Source: Cinnamomum chago (taxonomy: Eukaryota; Streptophyta; Magnoliopsida; Laurales; Lauraceae). Taken from it: 64,000 nucleotides of DNA. Location: the NCBI GenBank assembly GCA_038049695.1, contig CP142456.1:44062001-44126000 (forward strand). The letters run 5' to 3'. A program made the position numbers and the translations under genes. Positions 25,538 through 38,040 of this stretch are shown one piece after another. The first letter of the stretch is position 1. Every line of letters begins with the position of its first letter. The notes beneath the pieces were generated by a model. It saw only the letters and a list, made by a program, of their open reading frames with translations, had not been told where the DNA came from and searched no databases.

Positions 25538-27098
25538 TGTAAGGACCCGTTCCTAGAAATACCTAGTGGGACCCAATTTGAACAAGTCAACCATAGGTTA
25601 TCCTATTTAATAGGTGATTGGTAGGAGTAGTTAGTAACTCCCATTATTTTAGCCTAGGTTATAAGGTTAAGGTCCCTGTGAGATTAATAGTGGTTTTCCT
25701 ATAATTAATTAGCCGATTAGAGACCTTAGTTGTAATCTTAATTATAGATGGGTTTTCCTTAGAGAGTTATGCAATTAATCTTAGAATGACCCAACTACCC
25801 ATGGCCTAGCCCATTAGCCCATTAATTATATGAGGGCATTCTAGTCTTTCCTACCCCACCTTTTCCCTCCTTTTTGGAAATCCTAATACCTTAAATGACC
25901 TTGGCCTCTTTTATTGTCAACCAAATAAACATGGGCACTTTTGTCATAATAAATAGCCTACCTTTATAGCCCTTATGTAAGACCCCGACCCGAGTGAACC
26001 CGATTAGTGTTATTTAGTTATGTTTTAGTTCTAAGCATGTTTAGTGGATTTTGGTTAAGTTGGGTTTGGAATAGCTTTTGAAATAGTTTTGGCGAATTTT
26101 GATTTGCTTGTGATTAGTGGGGCCCTTTGGGGGTTCCTTCTTTATGACCTTGCATGTGCTTGAGGATTTATCGGAGATTATTGCATTCATTTTTTTTATC
26201 TTGTTTTATTTGTATTGTTAATCCCTACAACTTTCATGTTGATCTCGTCCCCGTTCGAGATCCCAAAACCCGATTTCATAGCCTTGAGGGCAAAACAATC
26301 ATTGTGCACTAAATCTGTACCCAAAACATGATATCCCCGAAACCCGTGAAACATATACTTTTTGGAAACTAGATATTTCGGCGATCATTTCTTCCTTCTT
26401 CGTCGAATTCATTAGAAGCCCTGAAAGCCAAGATTTCAACCTTTAAATGTCGTAAGTAGTGGGACCCATTCCCATTTGCTTATATAAGGAGAACCCATCT
26501 TCCTCATTCCTCTTTTTCCAGCACAAAAGGCAGCCTAGGGTTTCTTGCAACCTTTTTCTTCTTCTTCTTGCTCTCTCCATCTCAATCTCCTACTAATTTT
26601 GCACCAACATCAAAATGGAGGTCATCATTCTCTTCCTCAACTTGCAAGCTTTCTTTTGATACCATTTGTTGAGAAACCTATCAATTTTGAGACTTCCTTT
26701 GAGCTCACCTTGCCCATTTGGAGAACCTACAAGTAAGCAATCTCCTCCATCTTCTAGTTTGTGTTCTTCTAGTCCTAGAGAAGCTTCATCTCCGTTATTG
26801 TGAGTTCTATCTTCTTCATTCATTGTTTGACCCATTTTAGGGTTTGTTTTGGGGGTTTTGTTTGTGCTTGTAGGATTCTTGAGAGAGCCTTGTTTAGTAG
26901 CTTGATTTCCTTGATTAGAAGACCGAAGGCAAGTGGATGAGTTAATATTATGAGCTTTCAATGGTTTTCATGAGGAATGTGGTTGATTTGTCATTTTCAT
27001 TCATATTTATTAACTTGCATTGATTTTGAAATAAATGCTTTGAATGAACCTTGCTAAGTCATTTAATGTTTTGGAAACATGTTAGTTAGGGTACTTGT

Positions 27099-28797
27099 TG
27101 TTAGGGATTTTGTATTTGCCATTTGATGGATGCATTAACATTTGAGCATCATTTGATTCACACACTTGCATTGATTTAGAAAATCTTGAAATCTTTATTT
27201 TTCACATGCATTGGTTTTTAGACTAGTAGAAATCTTGATTTATGCATGTTTTGGTTTTAGATATTAGATGCATTTAAATTTGAAAAGAGTTTTATCAAAT
27301 CGAGCAAGCCATTGGATTTAAAGTTACGAATCATTTTAGGCTTTTTGTGTTTCATGTTTTTAAACATCTTAGTTTGATTTAAAACATGTTTCCAAGCTTG
27401 ATTTAATGGCCCAAAAATCCCCTCCTAGAAAAACCTTCAAATATGCAATTTTTGGGAATTTTTGGTCCCAGGGGGTCGACCGGGTAAAGTGTCATTGCCC
27501 TTTTTCAAATGGTCAATTTTATGACCGTTGTGAAGGCCAGGTCGATCGGGGATAGGGCAGGTCGACCGGGGGCACGCAGGAACCCACTTTTTGGGTATAA
27601 ATTGTAGTTCATTCCTTTTCAAAAGTTGGTGATTTTGAAGAATCTTTTGAGGTGCTTTGAGACAAAGAAAAGGGGATGAACTAAGAGAGACCAAAGAGTC
27701 ATTTGGAGAGCTAAAGCTTGGATTAATGAAGTTAAATCTCTAAGTAAGCTCTACCTCTCTTAATCATAGTTTATATGCTTTGTTTAAGTTATTGGTAAAT
27801 GATTTTGAGCATGATAACTATGATGTGTTGAATCCATTCTTCTCTTATTCTTTGATCTAATTAAGATTGGATTCTTCACTTTGTTTTCAATCCAAGTTGT
27901 TTTTAAATCTTCCTTAATCATGCTTAGCCTAAATCTTTGATTTCTTTTATATAGAATGATTCATTTTCTTGGTTGAAACATTACTTGTTGTTTTCATTCA
28001 TTTAAACCTTAGTCAAATTTATTTATTTTTTAAAACAACATTGCACATGCATCACATGTTCTAAGTTAGTCATTTTCATACAACTTGTGAAGCTCTTGAT
28101 TTTCATGTCATTAACAAGTTGATTTTTATACATGTGATTTGCATTAGACTTCAATCAAATCTTTTATGAGCCTTAAAACTTGAATTGCTTTAAGCTATAT
28201 ATTAATTGAGCTTTGCTTTTAACTTGATTGAAGTTATCACACACACACATCATGAGCATACATCTTTGCATTCATTTAGTGTTTATGTGAGTTAGTTTTT
28301 CACTTTCATATTAGCCTATTTAAGGGGCAATTTCATTGAGCTTAAATTGTATCTCTTAGAGTGATCTTTTGTGAAGACACCTTCTTAGAGAAATCTTTCT
28401 TTTGTAAAGGTTATTGCTTAGCCTAAGAAAAGCATTGTGTAAAGGTTATTGCTTAGCCTAGAAAAGCATCTTGTAAAGGTTGTTGTTTAGCCTAGAAAAA
28501 CAACATTGTAAAGGTTATTGCTCAGCCTATTGAAAAGCATAGATAGTGAAAATCCGGTGGGGTGATTGGATCACAAGCCGGTAGTGGACGTAGGCATTGA
28601 GGCCGAACCACTATAAACCTTTGTGTTGTGGTGTATGCTTGTGGTGATTGTTTATATTAGCTTCCGCATCTTGTTTGAGTAATCATCACTTGTGACTAGT
28701 TTATGTTAAGAAGTTAAAATTTGTCTTATTTGGTCACATTTTGTAGCACACCCTATCCCCCCCCCCCCTCTCTAGGGTTAGGATCCCAGGACTTTCA
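27099..28797 (+). mobile_element. E2 5' LTR
   Basis: TGTTAGGGATTTTG...GGACTTTCA, 1699 bp. It has GTCGAC palindromes at 27474-27570, a TATAA at 27596-27600, TTAGCC repeats at 28400-28530 and a terminal C-tract at 28757-28768. Compared with the 3' LTR it lacks about 65 bp between two GTCGACC words, which indicates deletion between repeats. Confidence 0.9.
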
Positions 28798-28799
28798 AT

Positions 28800-28811
28800 T
28801 GGTATCAGAGC
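28800..28811 (+). other. E2 primer-binding site (tRNA-iMet)
   Basis: TGGTATCAGAGC, 2 bp after the LTR end, as in E1 and E3. Confidence 0.9.
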
Positions 28812-28912
28812 CTCGTGCTCTATCTTTTAGGATCAAGTGTTTGGAACTCTTGATTAGGTGTAAAAACCTAGAGTTTAAACCCTAGTGTTGTGCTTTAATG
28901 AAAATCATTAGA

Positions 28913-31900
28913 ATGGATTCCACTATGATAGATTGTTTAGATTCTTGTGTAGATTCTTCTAGACCCTTTGTCACGCCCCCGAACCGAAACCTCAGGGGCG
29001 GGAAATGGGATTAAGCATAAATATATTTTTCTCCCAAGATCCGCGTGTGTGAAGACAACACATTCTGAATATTTTGCGGAAGCATTTGTGGCGTTGCGAC
29101 CCGAAGTCCGTGGCCATCGGATTCCGCGTCGCACTCAACCTTTAGCACATAGCTATTATATCAAGAATCATATCAGACTGGAGTAACCATCACAATAAAT
29201 TACAGAGCTGACAGTAACAGGATATTACATTCCCAATTATGTTCAAGTTACAATTATCAATGTACATTAATTAAGAATCCCAAGAAAAAGGCTAATAAAA
29301 GCCATACAACAATAAGCTATTAACCACTACCCAAAATGTGACGTAGCTCCGATGTCAAGCTCAATGTCTACATGACATAGCCGACAAAACAACCTGCAAA
29401 ACATGGCTCCACAGCCAACAAAAGCACTCAACTCGGGACGAAGAAGCCTGAACCTGAGTACCAAAAGTAGTGGGTCAGACACGACGGTCTGGCAGGTGGA
29501 TGAAAAGATAATAATATACTGAAGAATAAAACATATGATAAATCATGTTATTCGATCAAATACGGCATATAATTAAACGGGTGCAAAGTCGGGAATCTCG
29601 GGGAAACCTGTATTCATTTCAAGCATGGGTAAAACATGAATATCTAATAAAACATGTGTTCGTTTACATCATCTATAATCATGGATATTTGACAATCGGG
29701 TGTTCGTCTAAAACATGTATAAATATAGCGGTATGGCAAAACAACGTTCATTTGAAACTTAAGTAAAAACATAAGTATACAACAAACCAGGTATTCATAG
29801 CAGTCTAGCAAAACCAATGTCCATTTGAAACCTATGTAGAAATACGGATGTTTAACAAACCGGGTGTTCATTTAAACAGGTGTAACCAAGGAAATCTGAC
29901 AAAACTAGTGTTCATTTGAACATATTTCAACGCATGGATATTTAACAAACCGGATACCATTTAAAACAGGTATAAACGTAGGGATCTGGCAAACAAGTGT
30001 CATTTGAAACATATTTCAAAGCATGGATATTTAACGAATCGGGTAATAATTTAAAAATAGGTATAAACATAGATATCTGACAAACCAAATGTCCTTTAAA
30101 GCAAGCTCGGATATTTAACAATTCGGGTATTCCTTTAAAACATGTGTAATCATATAAATCTAGCAAAATCATTGATCGTGTGAAACATATGTAAAAGCAT
30201 GGGTATTCGCCCAACCGGCATTCATTTAAAACATGTGCGGGTACAAAGAACAGGAGGCAATATAATAATAAATGAATTTACATTGGAGAATATTAACACT
30301 TGTTTAAATAACAACTTTCATAAAGGAAACGAATCATTTATCGGAAAGCAAGTAAGCAATATAAAACATGTCGGGTATCCAAGGAATCGGGAACTAGCAA
30401 GATGGCAATCACAAGAAGCTAAGTCCTCTATCACCGAAGTGACAAGAGTATAACGGGACGTTGGTCTCAGTCACGCAAGGTGAGGAGACTCAACGCAAAT
30501 CATATATACAATATAAATATACGGGAACGGGACCACGGTAGCGAACCGGGTATCGGGACGGGACCACGGCAATAACCGGGTATCGGGATCCAAACTGCAG
30601 CTGGCGGGACGGGAGAGGGATTTCCAAGTCGGTGGATCAAACCAACAAGGTATCCAAGCTTAGTGATGCCGACTCATAGGTCAAATAACAAATCGGGACA
30701 TATGCAAGTAAATCAAGTACAATAAATAAACGGGTAAAACGGGGGTGCTCAAGGGCACACTGTCACTTCATATCGGGAAATACATCTCGGGACAAATAAC
30801 TGTTACCAATGTAACTTCAATGCTTTCGGGAACAAGTCATGTGATGCAAATCTCGGGAAAAGAGGTGAAACAATGAACTATAACAATTTCGGGAAAAATA
30901 TTAATTTCAAGATCTATTTAAGTGAATAGGGGTCCCGTATGTCGATTATAATAATTACTTGGTACTCCTTGAGTTTGAAGACATTCCGGGCTCCTTATGC
31001 ACTTTTACTATTTTCACAACTTAAAATGAGCTTATGGGTAGTACTAGATGTTACAATAGCAAAATCAATATTATAAATGGTCCATCCTAGGCATGATATT
31101 AATCCGGAAACATCGAGCAACCGATTCAGTCACCGAAAGGAATAGAATCCGCGATAACCAAGGGAAAGACTTGTGTTTAGATATAAAGAAGATATCGCGT
31201 CGTTCCATCCCGTTCAAGATTGAAATGGATTGAACTTCGATGCCACCGAACCAACCGTGAGGCGTGTCGGCTCAAGACATTCTCACACATGGTCCAACAG
31301 TCCAAAAAGGGTTGCCAAGGTCCCACCTAAAACCAAGAATTAGTGCCTAGATCATCACCATTCTTTCTTTTTAGTTCCCTAGTCTTAGAGACCTTAGATT
31401 AGGGTATAATTGGTCTTAACACTAAGGTATATACCCCTAGGACTCATAGAAAGCCCAAAGGTTTCCAAAAAAAAACAATATCAAATTTCACTGGACTCAA
31501 ACTGAGTCCTCCGATCGATCGGTCGAAATTTCTGTCTCAGTGCATTAAAACAGTTCAATGTTATCCCAACGTGGCCTATGCCAGGCAGACCGCATCGCTC
31601 GAGCGAATCGAAGAGTTCGCTCGAGCGAACTCATTGGTCGAGCGGTTATTTAAATGCGTTCGAGCGACCAAGCTACTGGAAACGCCCGAATCCTTTCCTG
31701 GACAGGTCGCTCGAGCGAAGTGTCATGGTCGCTCGAGCGAACGGTCCAGAAATGGATTCCGGACCAGTTCAGTTGTCCTCTTTCTCTTCCTTTCCTTCCA
31801 ACACATAAACCACTAACCTTTTTATTCCATATTCACTTAAAATCCTCATTAAAACTCCAATGAAAAATTAACTTTAAACACCTCTTTCTTCCCATTTAAC

Positions 31901-34667
31901 AAAAAACCAAACCAAAGGAAAGAATCTCCAATGTATACAAAGGTCCAATTGAGCCAAAAATCTATGGATACACAAAGTCTATTGATCACATTTCCATCAC
32001 AATAGATGATTTAACAAAACTCATTAAATGAGTATCAACTTCAAGTCAATGTAACTAATAAACATAACCATGGATGGCCAAACCAAATCCTATTCCTTAT
32101 AAAACCATATGAGCAAACTTGACCAAATGAAATGCATACCTCTCCAAGAGATTAACAAGATAGAAACAACCATTAATATGCAAATTTCGAAATCCATATA
32201 TAAGTGACAAGGAGCATATGTGCAAGCATGTATTCAATGATCAAGAACAAGAAATAAACTTAGGGTTTTCTCATAAAACTTTGATAACATTAAAATCATC
32301 CATTCATCCACTTGCCTTGGGTTCCAATCTAGCAAATCAAGCTCCTAATCACCTCTCAAGCTCAAGATCCACAATCTCTACAAAAACCCCCAAAACAAAC
32401 CCTAAAATGGGTTAAGCAATGAAATGACAAGGAAACCTTTCAATAATCAAGGTGGAGCTTCTCTAAGGCTAGAAGATTACAAATCTAGAAGATGAAGAAG
32501 AACACTTACTTGGAAGGTCCTCTAATGGACAAGGTAAGCTCAAAGGAAGTCTTGTGAGATGGAGGGTTCTCTTCACAAATGGTATCAATGGAAAGCTTGC
32601 AAGATGAGGAAGAGGTTGGTGATCTCCACTGCTTGATTGATGAACTATTGGTGTGGCTTGGAGATGAAGAAGCAAGAAGAAGAAGAGAAGCACAAGGAGA
32701 ACCCTAGGTTGCTGGTTTGTGCTGGAAAATGAAGAATGGGATGCAATGAAGGAGATGGGTTCCTCTTATAAGCAAGTGAGGTTTGGGTCCCACAACTTAA
32801 AGAACTTGGGTGGCTGAAATCATCTCTTTCGGGACCTCGGATGGATTCGACGAAGAAGGAAGAAATGATCGTCGAAATATCTAGTTTCCAAAAAGTATAT
32901 GCTACGCGGATTTCGAGAATATCGAGTTTTGGATACAGATTTGGTGTGTAATGACTGTTTTGCCCTCAAGGCCAAGAAATCGGGTTTTGGGTTCTCAAAT
33001 GGATACGGGATCAACATGAAAGTTGTAGGATTCCTCAACATGAATGCAACGGGCCAAAAACACAATACGAAACAAATCGGAAAAATCTCACAAGTAAATG
33101 CAAAGCCGAAAAGGGAACCCCCAAAGGGCCCCACAAGCTACCAAAGCACTCAAAAGCCCAAAACTAGAAGAAAAACCATTCTAGCTCACAAACTCAACCC
33201 AACAAATACTAATCCCACTAAAAGAAACTAATCCACAAATAAAACAACACTAATCCAAGAGATTAGGGGTCGGGTTCTCACACCCCTCATTCTTCCATCT
33301 ATTGGAGATTCAAACCTTCAAATAAATGAATCTCAATGTGACTTAAAAGAAGAAGAATATGATGAAAATGAAGATGATCTTCAACAAGCCTATGAAGAAT
33401 TATATACATTATCTTTAAAGCGTAACAAGAAGAATATAAGTTTAAGAGAAGAATCTAAAAGACTAAACAAAGAACTAGTCTCTTCAAAAGATAAACTTAG
33501 AGAGAAAGAAGAAGTTATACAATGTCTAGACTCTAAGTTTATGATCTCTTTAAATAACCTATCTAATATCAAAGATGAACTAAATGAATTAAACATAGGA
33601 AATGATGATCTTAAAAAGGAAAATATAAACCTAAGAGATCTATTAAAAAGGCAAGACAAAGACTTTATCAATTTAGAATCCAAGTTGACAATTTCTATGG
33701 AAAACATGTCAAATGCTCAAAGTAAGTTAAAAACCTTAGAACTTGGATCTAATGTTGTTAATGAACTTAAACTTGAACTAAAACTTGCCAATGAAGAGCT
33801 AAGTAACTATAAGGAAATTGAAAATGAACTTTCAAAAGTCAAAAATGAAAATTCAATCCTTATAACCAAAGTCACTCAACTTGAAGGACATAAACAAAAA
33901 TATGAGTGCAAGTTTACCCAAAGTGAAGAGAGACTTGAAAAATTATTTAAATTGGGTAAATCTCATGGAGATAGGACAGGTCTTGGTTTTGATAAGTGTA
34001 CTTCATATGACCCTAAATTCACCAACACTTTTGTGAAAGGTGAGTCCTCTTTCTCTAGCACTTCTTCTCCCTTGCCCAAAACTAAATGTATTTATTGTGG
34101 CATTGAAGGGCATTTTAGGTTTGAGTGCAAACTAAGAAGAAGCCATGTGTCTAAACCCATCTTTGAACCCAAAAAGGTAGAATCTAAATCTATGAAGGGT
34201 AAGACACTAAAAAACAAGGAAGACTCCAAAAGATTAAACAAGTTAAATCAATTAAAATAGAGTCTCCTAAAATAGATTCTAAAAAGTTTAAACAAGTTAA
34301 ACCAAGTTTAAAAGAATCTATGAACAAAAAGCTTCTCAACCTATCTCCCTTATATCAACCCATGAAAGAACTTTTGAATAAAGTAACAAAGTTAAATTTA
34401 AAATTCAAAAGTCAAATAAAGGGAGAATATAAGAAGAAAAGAAAAATGAACAAATCCCCAAAGAAACAAACTCACCAACATCAAAAGACTAATCACCAAT
34501 CTAAGCTAAATTTAGTAAAATCTAAATATCATGGTGATAAGTTCAAATTGAAAATTTATCAAGTCAAATCTCCTATAGTTGGTGGGACTCCTAAACTAGA
34601 CCTCAAAGTTCAACCCTCTCAAGACCTTAGGTGGATTCCTAAAGTTAGATACTTAGACAAACCTTAA
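28913..34667 (+). pseudogene. E2 gag-like protein, broken by an LTR insertion and a frameshift
   Basis: The start (ATG 28913, MDSTMIDCLDSCVDSSRP) matches the intact gag of E3. It is interrupted at about 28968 by a solo LTR and resumes at 33283 with LILPSIGDSN. The middle is a long Lys/Glu/Asn-rich coiled coil, then a CCHC knuckle (CIYCGIEGHFRFEC, 34087-34128). One A is missing from the run near 34225 compared with E3, which shifts the frame. The C-terminal basic region continues in another frame at 34320-34667, ending WIPKVRYLDKP. It has one fewer 49-residue coiled-coil repeat than E3. No protease or polymerase follows. Confidence 0.88.
28969..33282 (-). mobile_element. L2-like solo LTR inserted in E2 gag, minus orientation
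   Basis: Plus-strand ends are TGTCACGCCCCCG and GGGTTCTCACA. Flanks CCCTT (28964-28968) and CCCCT (33283-33287) form a 5-bp TSD with one mismatch, in a gag frame that rejoins cleanly. The right 1.2 kb corresponds to the start of L2 and the left 1.3 kb to 14217-15325. It carries the 90-bp repeats (29640-30240) and TCGCTCGAGCGA palindromes (31590-31745). At 4.3 kb it is long for an LTR. No PBS or protein domain is seen. Confidence 0.85.
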
Positions 34668-34689
34668 GGCCTTGAACCTCATTGACCAA

Positions 34690-36500
34690 CCTTTCCTTTC
34701 AAGTTAAATCATATTGTTGGTCATGTTGCATTTGCATTTTGTTCTTTCTTAGTTACATTTCTTAAAATGCATTGTTTCTTTATGATCAATTGATTTTGTC
34801 TTCATGCACCATTCTAGTTACATATCATGGTTTTCAAAATCTTTTGATTATAATTTCATCATGTTAGATTTGCTTTTTGCACTCATTGAGTTACATGACT
34901 TGCATTGCATTTCTTTACATGATCAATTGATTGTGATTTCAAAAGCTTTCATAGCTAGATTATTCATGATCAATTGTCGTTGCAAAATCATTTGTGTAGA
35001 TGTCATGGTAAGATTATTTGAACAAATGATTTGAATCAACTTAAGTTTTCCATGGATTTCTAAGTTATACTTTTATATGGAAAATCATTGTTTTGAAAAA
35101 TCAACTTGTATGTGTTTCATTTAAGTTATATCTTTTAAAATACAATGTTGAAAATTGTTCTTCAAAGTCATTCTTTTTATGCTTATTGTTGGATTTTGTT
35201 TATTGAAATGATTTGAAGATTGTATGAATGGAAATGCTCTAAAACATCATTAGTTATAATCATCTAAGCATGTTCCATGTTCTCATTTCCTTTCCTTTTG
35301 GTTTCATCATCTTAGAAATGGAAATGAATGTTGTTTGCATGTTTCCTTACTTGTTTACATTCTTTTATATGCAAATGTCAAATTGTTCTAAGTATGGTTG
35401 TGATATTAGTTATATTTGTAGAAACCATACTAGAACTCTCAAATCCATCCTCTATGCACTCTAGTCATATCTTTTTGGATGGTTATGATGTTGATTCATG
35501 TATATTTTCTTAGTGATGTCATTCTTATACATGTTTCAACTTCATAGTAGTGTTCTTGATCATATGAAACTCTTTGAAATCCATTCCTCATATTTCTATA
35601 TGGTTGATGGGTATCTTAGAAGTTGAATTCATATGATTTTGACACTTTGAAAATTGCATGCATTTCCAAGTTATATCCTTTTGCATTGCAATTTATCTTG
35701 TTCGTCACTATGCTCATTAGTTATATCATTAAAAGTGATGAATATCCATTTATGTTGCTTGATGGAATTTTGTGTTTGTCACATCCTTGCTATTAATCAT
35801 GTTGTCATATTCAATTGGTTTCATTTGGTATAATTTTCCATTGATTTCATATCCAATTGATGTCTTATCTTGTGAATGTGATAGACCTTGTGTACATTGG
35901 ATTGAACTTGATAGTTATATATTTGTTCCATGTCACACACCATTAGCATCATAATTTTCATGATTGCATCCTCCCTTGCTTATATAGGTAAATCTCATGA
36001 CCACCATGTTTATGTGATCATAATATTGGTGGGTTAATTGTTGAGGTAGGCTTCATGTTTGAATTTCATTTCACTCATCTTGCACATTAGTAGTCACATT
36101 TTTTGATTGAATGAAATGATTTCAAAGCTTACATAGCATATGATTTTCATAGTTAAATTATTTGATGCTATGTTTAGTAAACCCCATTTATCATGGATAG
36201 CTCTAATTTGGATTTATCTTAATAGTTATATTCTTTATAACTCCATTTTAGAGTGATTGTTTTAATAGACTTATCTTTGAATCTCAATTGGTATTCTTTG
36301 TCTTTTCCAATTGGTATCCATGATCGCTTTTCGCCTTGACCTTACTCTCTTTTGGTAATTTGATCAAATTGTGCTTTATAGTTAAACGAATCTAATCCTT
36401 TCCTTGAAGTTGACTCTCAATTGGTAAAACCATCTTCTTCTTGAACCAAATAGTTATATCTATGTCAAAAGTTTGACAAGATGAGAGAATGGAGTGTGGG
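34690..36500 (+). repeat. E2 hairpin array
   Basis: Homologous to the E1 and E3 arrays but clearly diverged. Stems are retained: 34985-34995/35022-35032 (perfect 11 bp); TTTTCCAT/ATGGAAAA near 35045-35085; ACATAGCAT/ATGCTATGT near 36133-36176; CTCTAATTTGGATTT with its partner near 36200-36255. Loops again hold AGTTATATC variants. No protein-coding potential is evident. Confidence 0.8.
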
Positions 36501-37043
36501 GGAGTGTAAACCTTCATAGGAAGTATTAGTTTTGATCAAATTGACCCTTGGATTAGCTTTGAACCCTTAGAGATGACTTTCATACATGATAACCTGTTAT
36601 GTATTTCATTTTCGATTTCTTTTGTTAACAGGTGCTACTAAAGGTATTTTCCTTGTCTCATGTGTGTAGGTACCTTTGCAATTTAATGTCAAAGGGGGAG
36701 AGAGCATTCAAGTTCTCTAAAGGGGAAGAGATTGTCCCAGCTTCCTAAGGGGAGAGATTGTATGATCTTCTACAGGGGGAGAGAATGCATATCTTGCCAA
36801 AGGGGGAGAGCTATTAGAAGAAAGAAAGCTTGGAGCTAAAGAAGATGCTTGGCCATAGAGAGGAAGATGAAGAGAAAGCTTGAAGATTGATCAAGCACCA
36901 AGCATCAAGAAGATTGAAGAAAAAGCCCAAGAACCCAAGCTAAGAGAAGAAGCATCCAAGAAGATTTCAAGACTTGTCCAGCTTAGGGGGAGCTGAAGAC
37001 TTGGTGTGTAATTTCAAGGATGAGTAAGTTGCCATCAAATTGC

Positions 37044-37054
37044 AAAGGGGGAGA
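37044..37054 (+). other. E2 polypurine tract
   Basis: AAAGGGGGAGA directly before the 3' LTR start TGTTAGGG at 37056. It is one of several similar purine tracts in the preceding 550 bp. Confidence 0.85.
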
Positions 37055-37055
37055 T

Positions 37056-37751
37056 TGTTAGGGATTTTGTATTTGCAATTTGATGGATGCATTAACATTT
37101 GAGCATCATTTGATTCACACACTTGCATTGATTTAGAAAATCTTGAAATCTTTATTTTCACATGCATTGGTTTTTAGACTTGTAGAAATCTTGATTTATG
37201 CATGTTTTGGTTTTAGATATTGGATGCATTTAAATTTGAAAAGAGTTTTATCAAATCAAGCAAGCCATTGGATTTAAAGTTTCGAATCATTTTAGGCTTT
37301 TTGTGTTTCATATTTTTAAACATCTTAATTTGATTTAAAACATGTTTCCAAGCTTGATTTAATGGACCAAAAATCCCCTCCTAGAAAAACCTTCAAATAT
37401 GCAATTTTTGGTCCCATGGGGTCGACCTGCTGTGTGGCCGGTCGACCGGCCCAGGGGACCCGGTCGACCGACCACGTAGCAGGTCGACCGGGTAAAGTGT
37501 CGTTGCCCTTTTTCAAACGGTAAATTTTATGACCGTTGTGAAGGCCAGGTCGACCGGGGATAGAGCAGGTCGACCGGGGGCACGCAGGAACCCACTTTTT
37601 GGGTATAAATTGTAGTTCATTCCTTTTCAAAAGTTGGTGATTTTGAAGACTCTTTTGAGGTGCTTTGAGACAAAGAAAAGGGGATGAACTAAGAGAGACC
37701 AAAGAGTCATTTGGAGAGCTAAAGCTTGGATTAATGAAGTTAAATCTCTAA
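37056..37751 (+). mobile_element. E2 3' LTR, truncated
   Basis: It matches the 5' LTR from TGTTAGGG to the word CTCTAA and then breaks into sequence that is not E2. It holds a fuller set of GTCGAC palindromes (37420-37580) than the 5' LTR and a TATAA near 37604. Confidence 0.88.
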
Positions 37752-38040
37752 AGCAACATTTTCCTCCTGAAAACACGGTCAGCCTCACAGTTAGCAAGCG
37801 GCTAACCGCGAGCCAACCGACCCATTCGGTTACTTCTCCAGAGAGCAGCATTTTCCTCCTGAAAACACGGTCAGCCTCACGGTTAGCGAGCGGCTAACCG
37901 CGTAACATATTAGCGGCTAACCGCCAACTAACCGAACCATTTCGGTTACATTTCCAGTAACCTGTCTTTCTGTCAGGCCAACCGCGGCTAACCGCCATCT
38001 GACTGCTAGGAAGCCAAAATTACCCAGACAATCATTCCAA
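37752..38040 (+). repeat. Cluster of GCGGCTAACCGC-like words
   Basis: The word GCGGCTAACCGC or its reverse complement recurs about five times, embedded in a duplicated block starting with TTTTCCTCCTGAAAACACG at about 37760 and 37852. It probably belongs to the resumed L2 LTR, whose XhoI-palindrome region starts directly after it. Confidence 0.65.

Larger units (their letters stand above)
27099..37751 (+). mobile_element. E2: gag-carrying, pol-less LTR retroelement, 3' end truncated
   Basis: Order: 5' LTR (27099-28797), PBS, gag (broken), hairpin array (34690-36500), purine tracts, PPT (37044-37054), partial 3' LTR (37056-37751). The 5' flank CTTGT would be the TSD, but the right end is lost where the 3' LTR breaks at 37751. 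A 4.3-kb L2-like solo LTR sits inside gag. Removing it leaves the same architecture as E3. Confidence 0.88.

Noticed and set aside
28937..29186. Arg-rich frames on both strands at the L2-like LTR end (also 15105-15332)
   Set aside because: Conserved DNA of the LTR terminus; the frame begins in E2 gag and runs across the insertion boundary.
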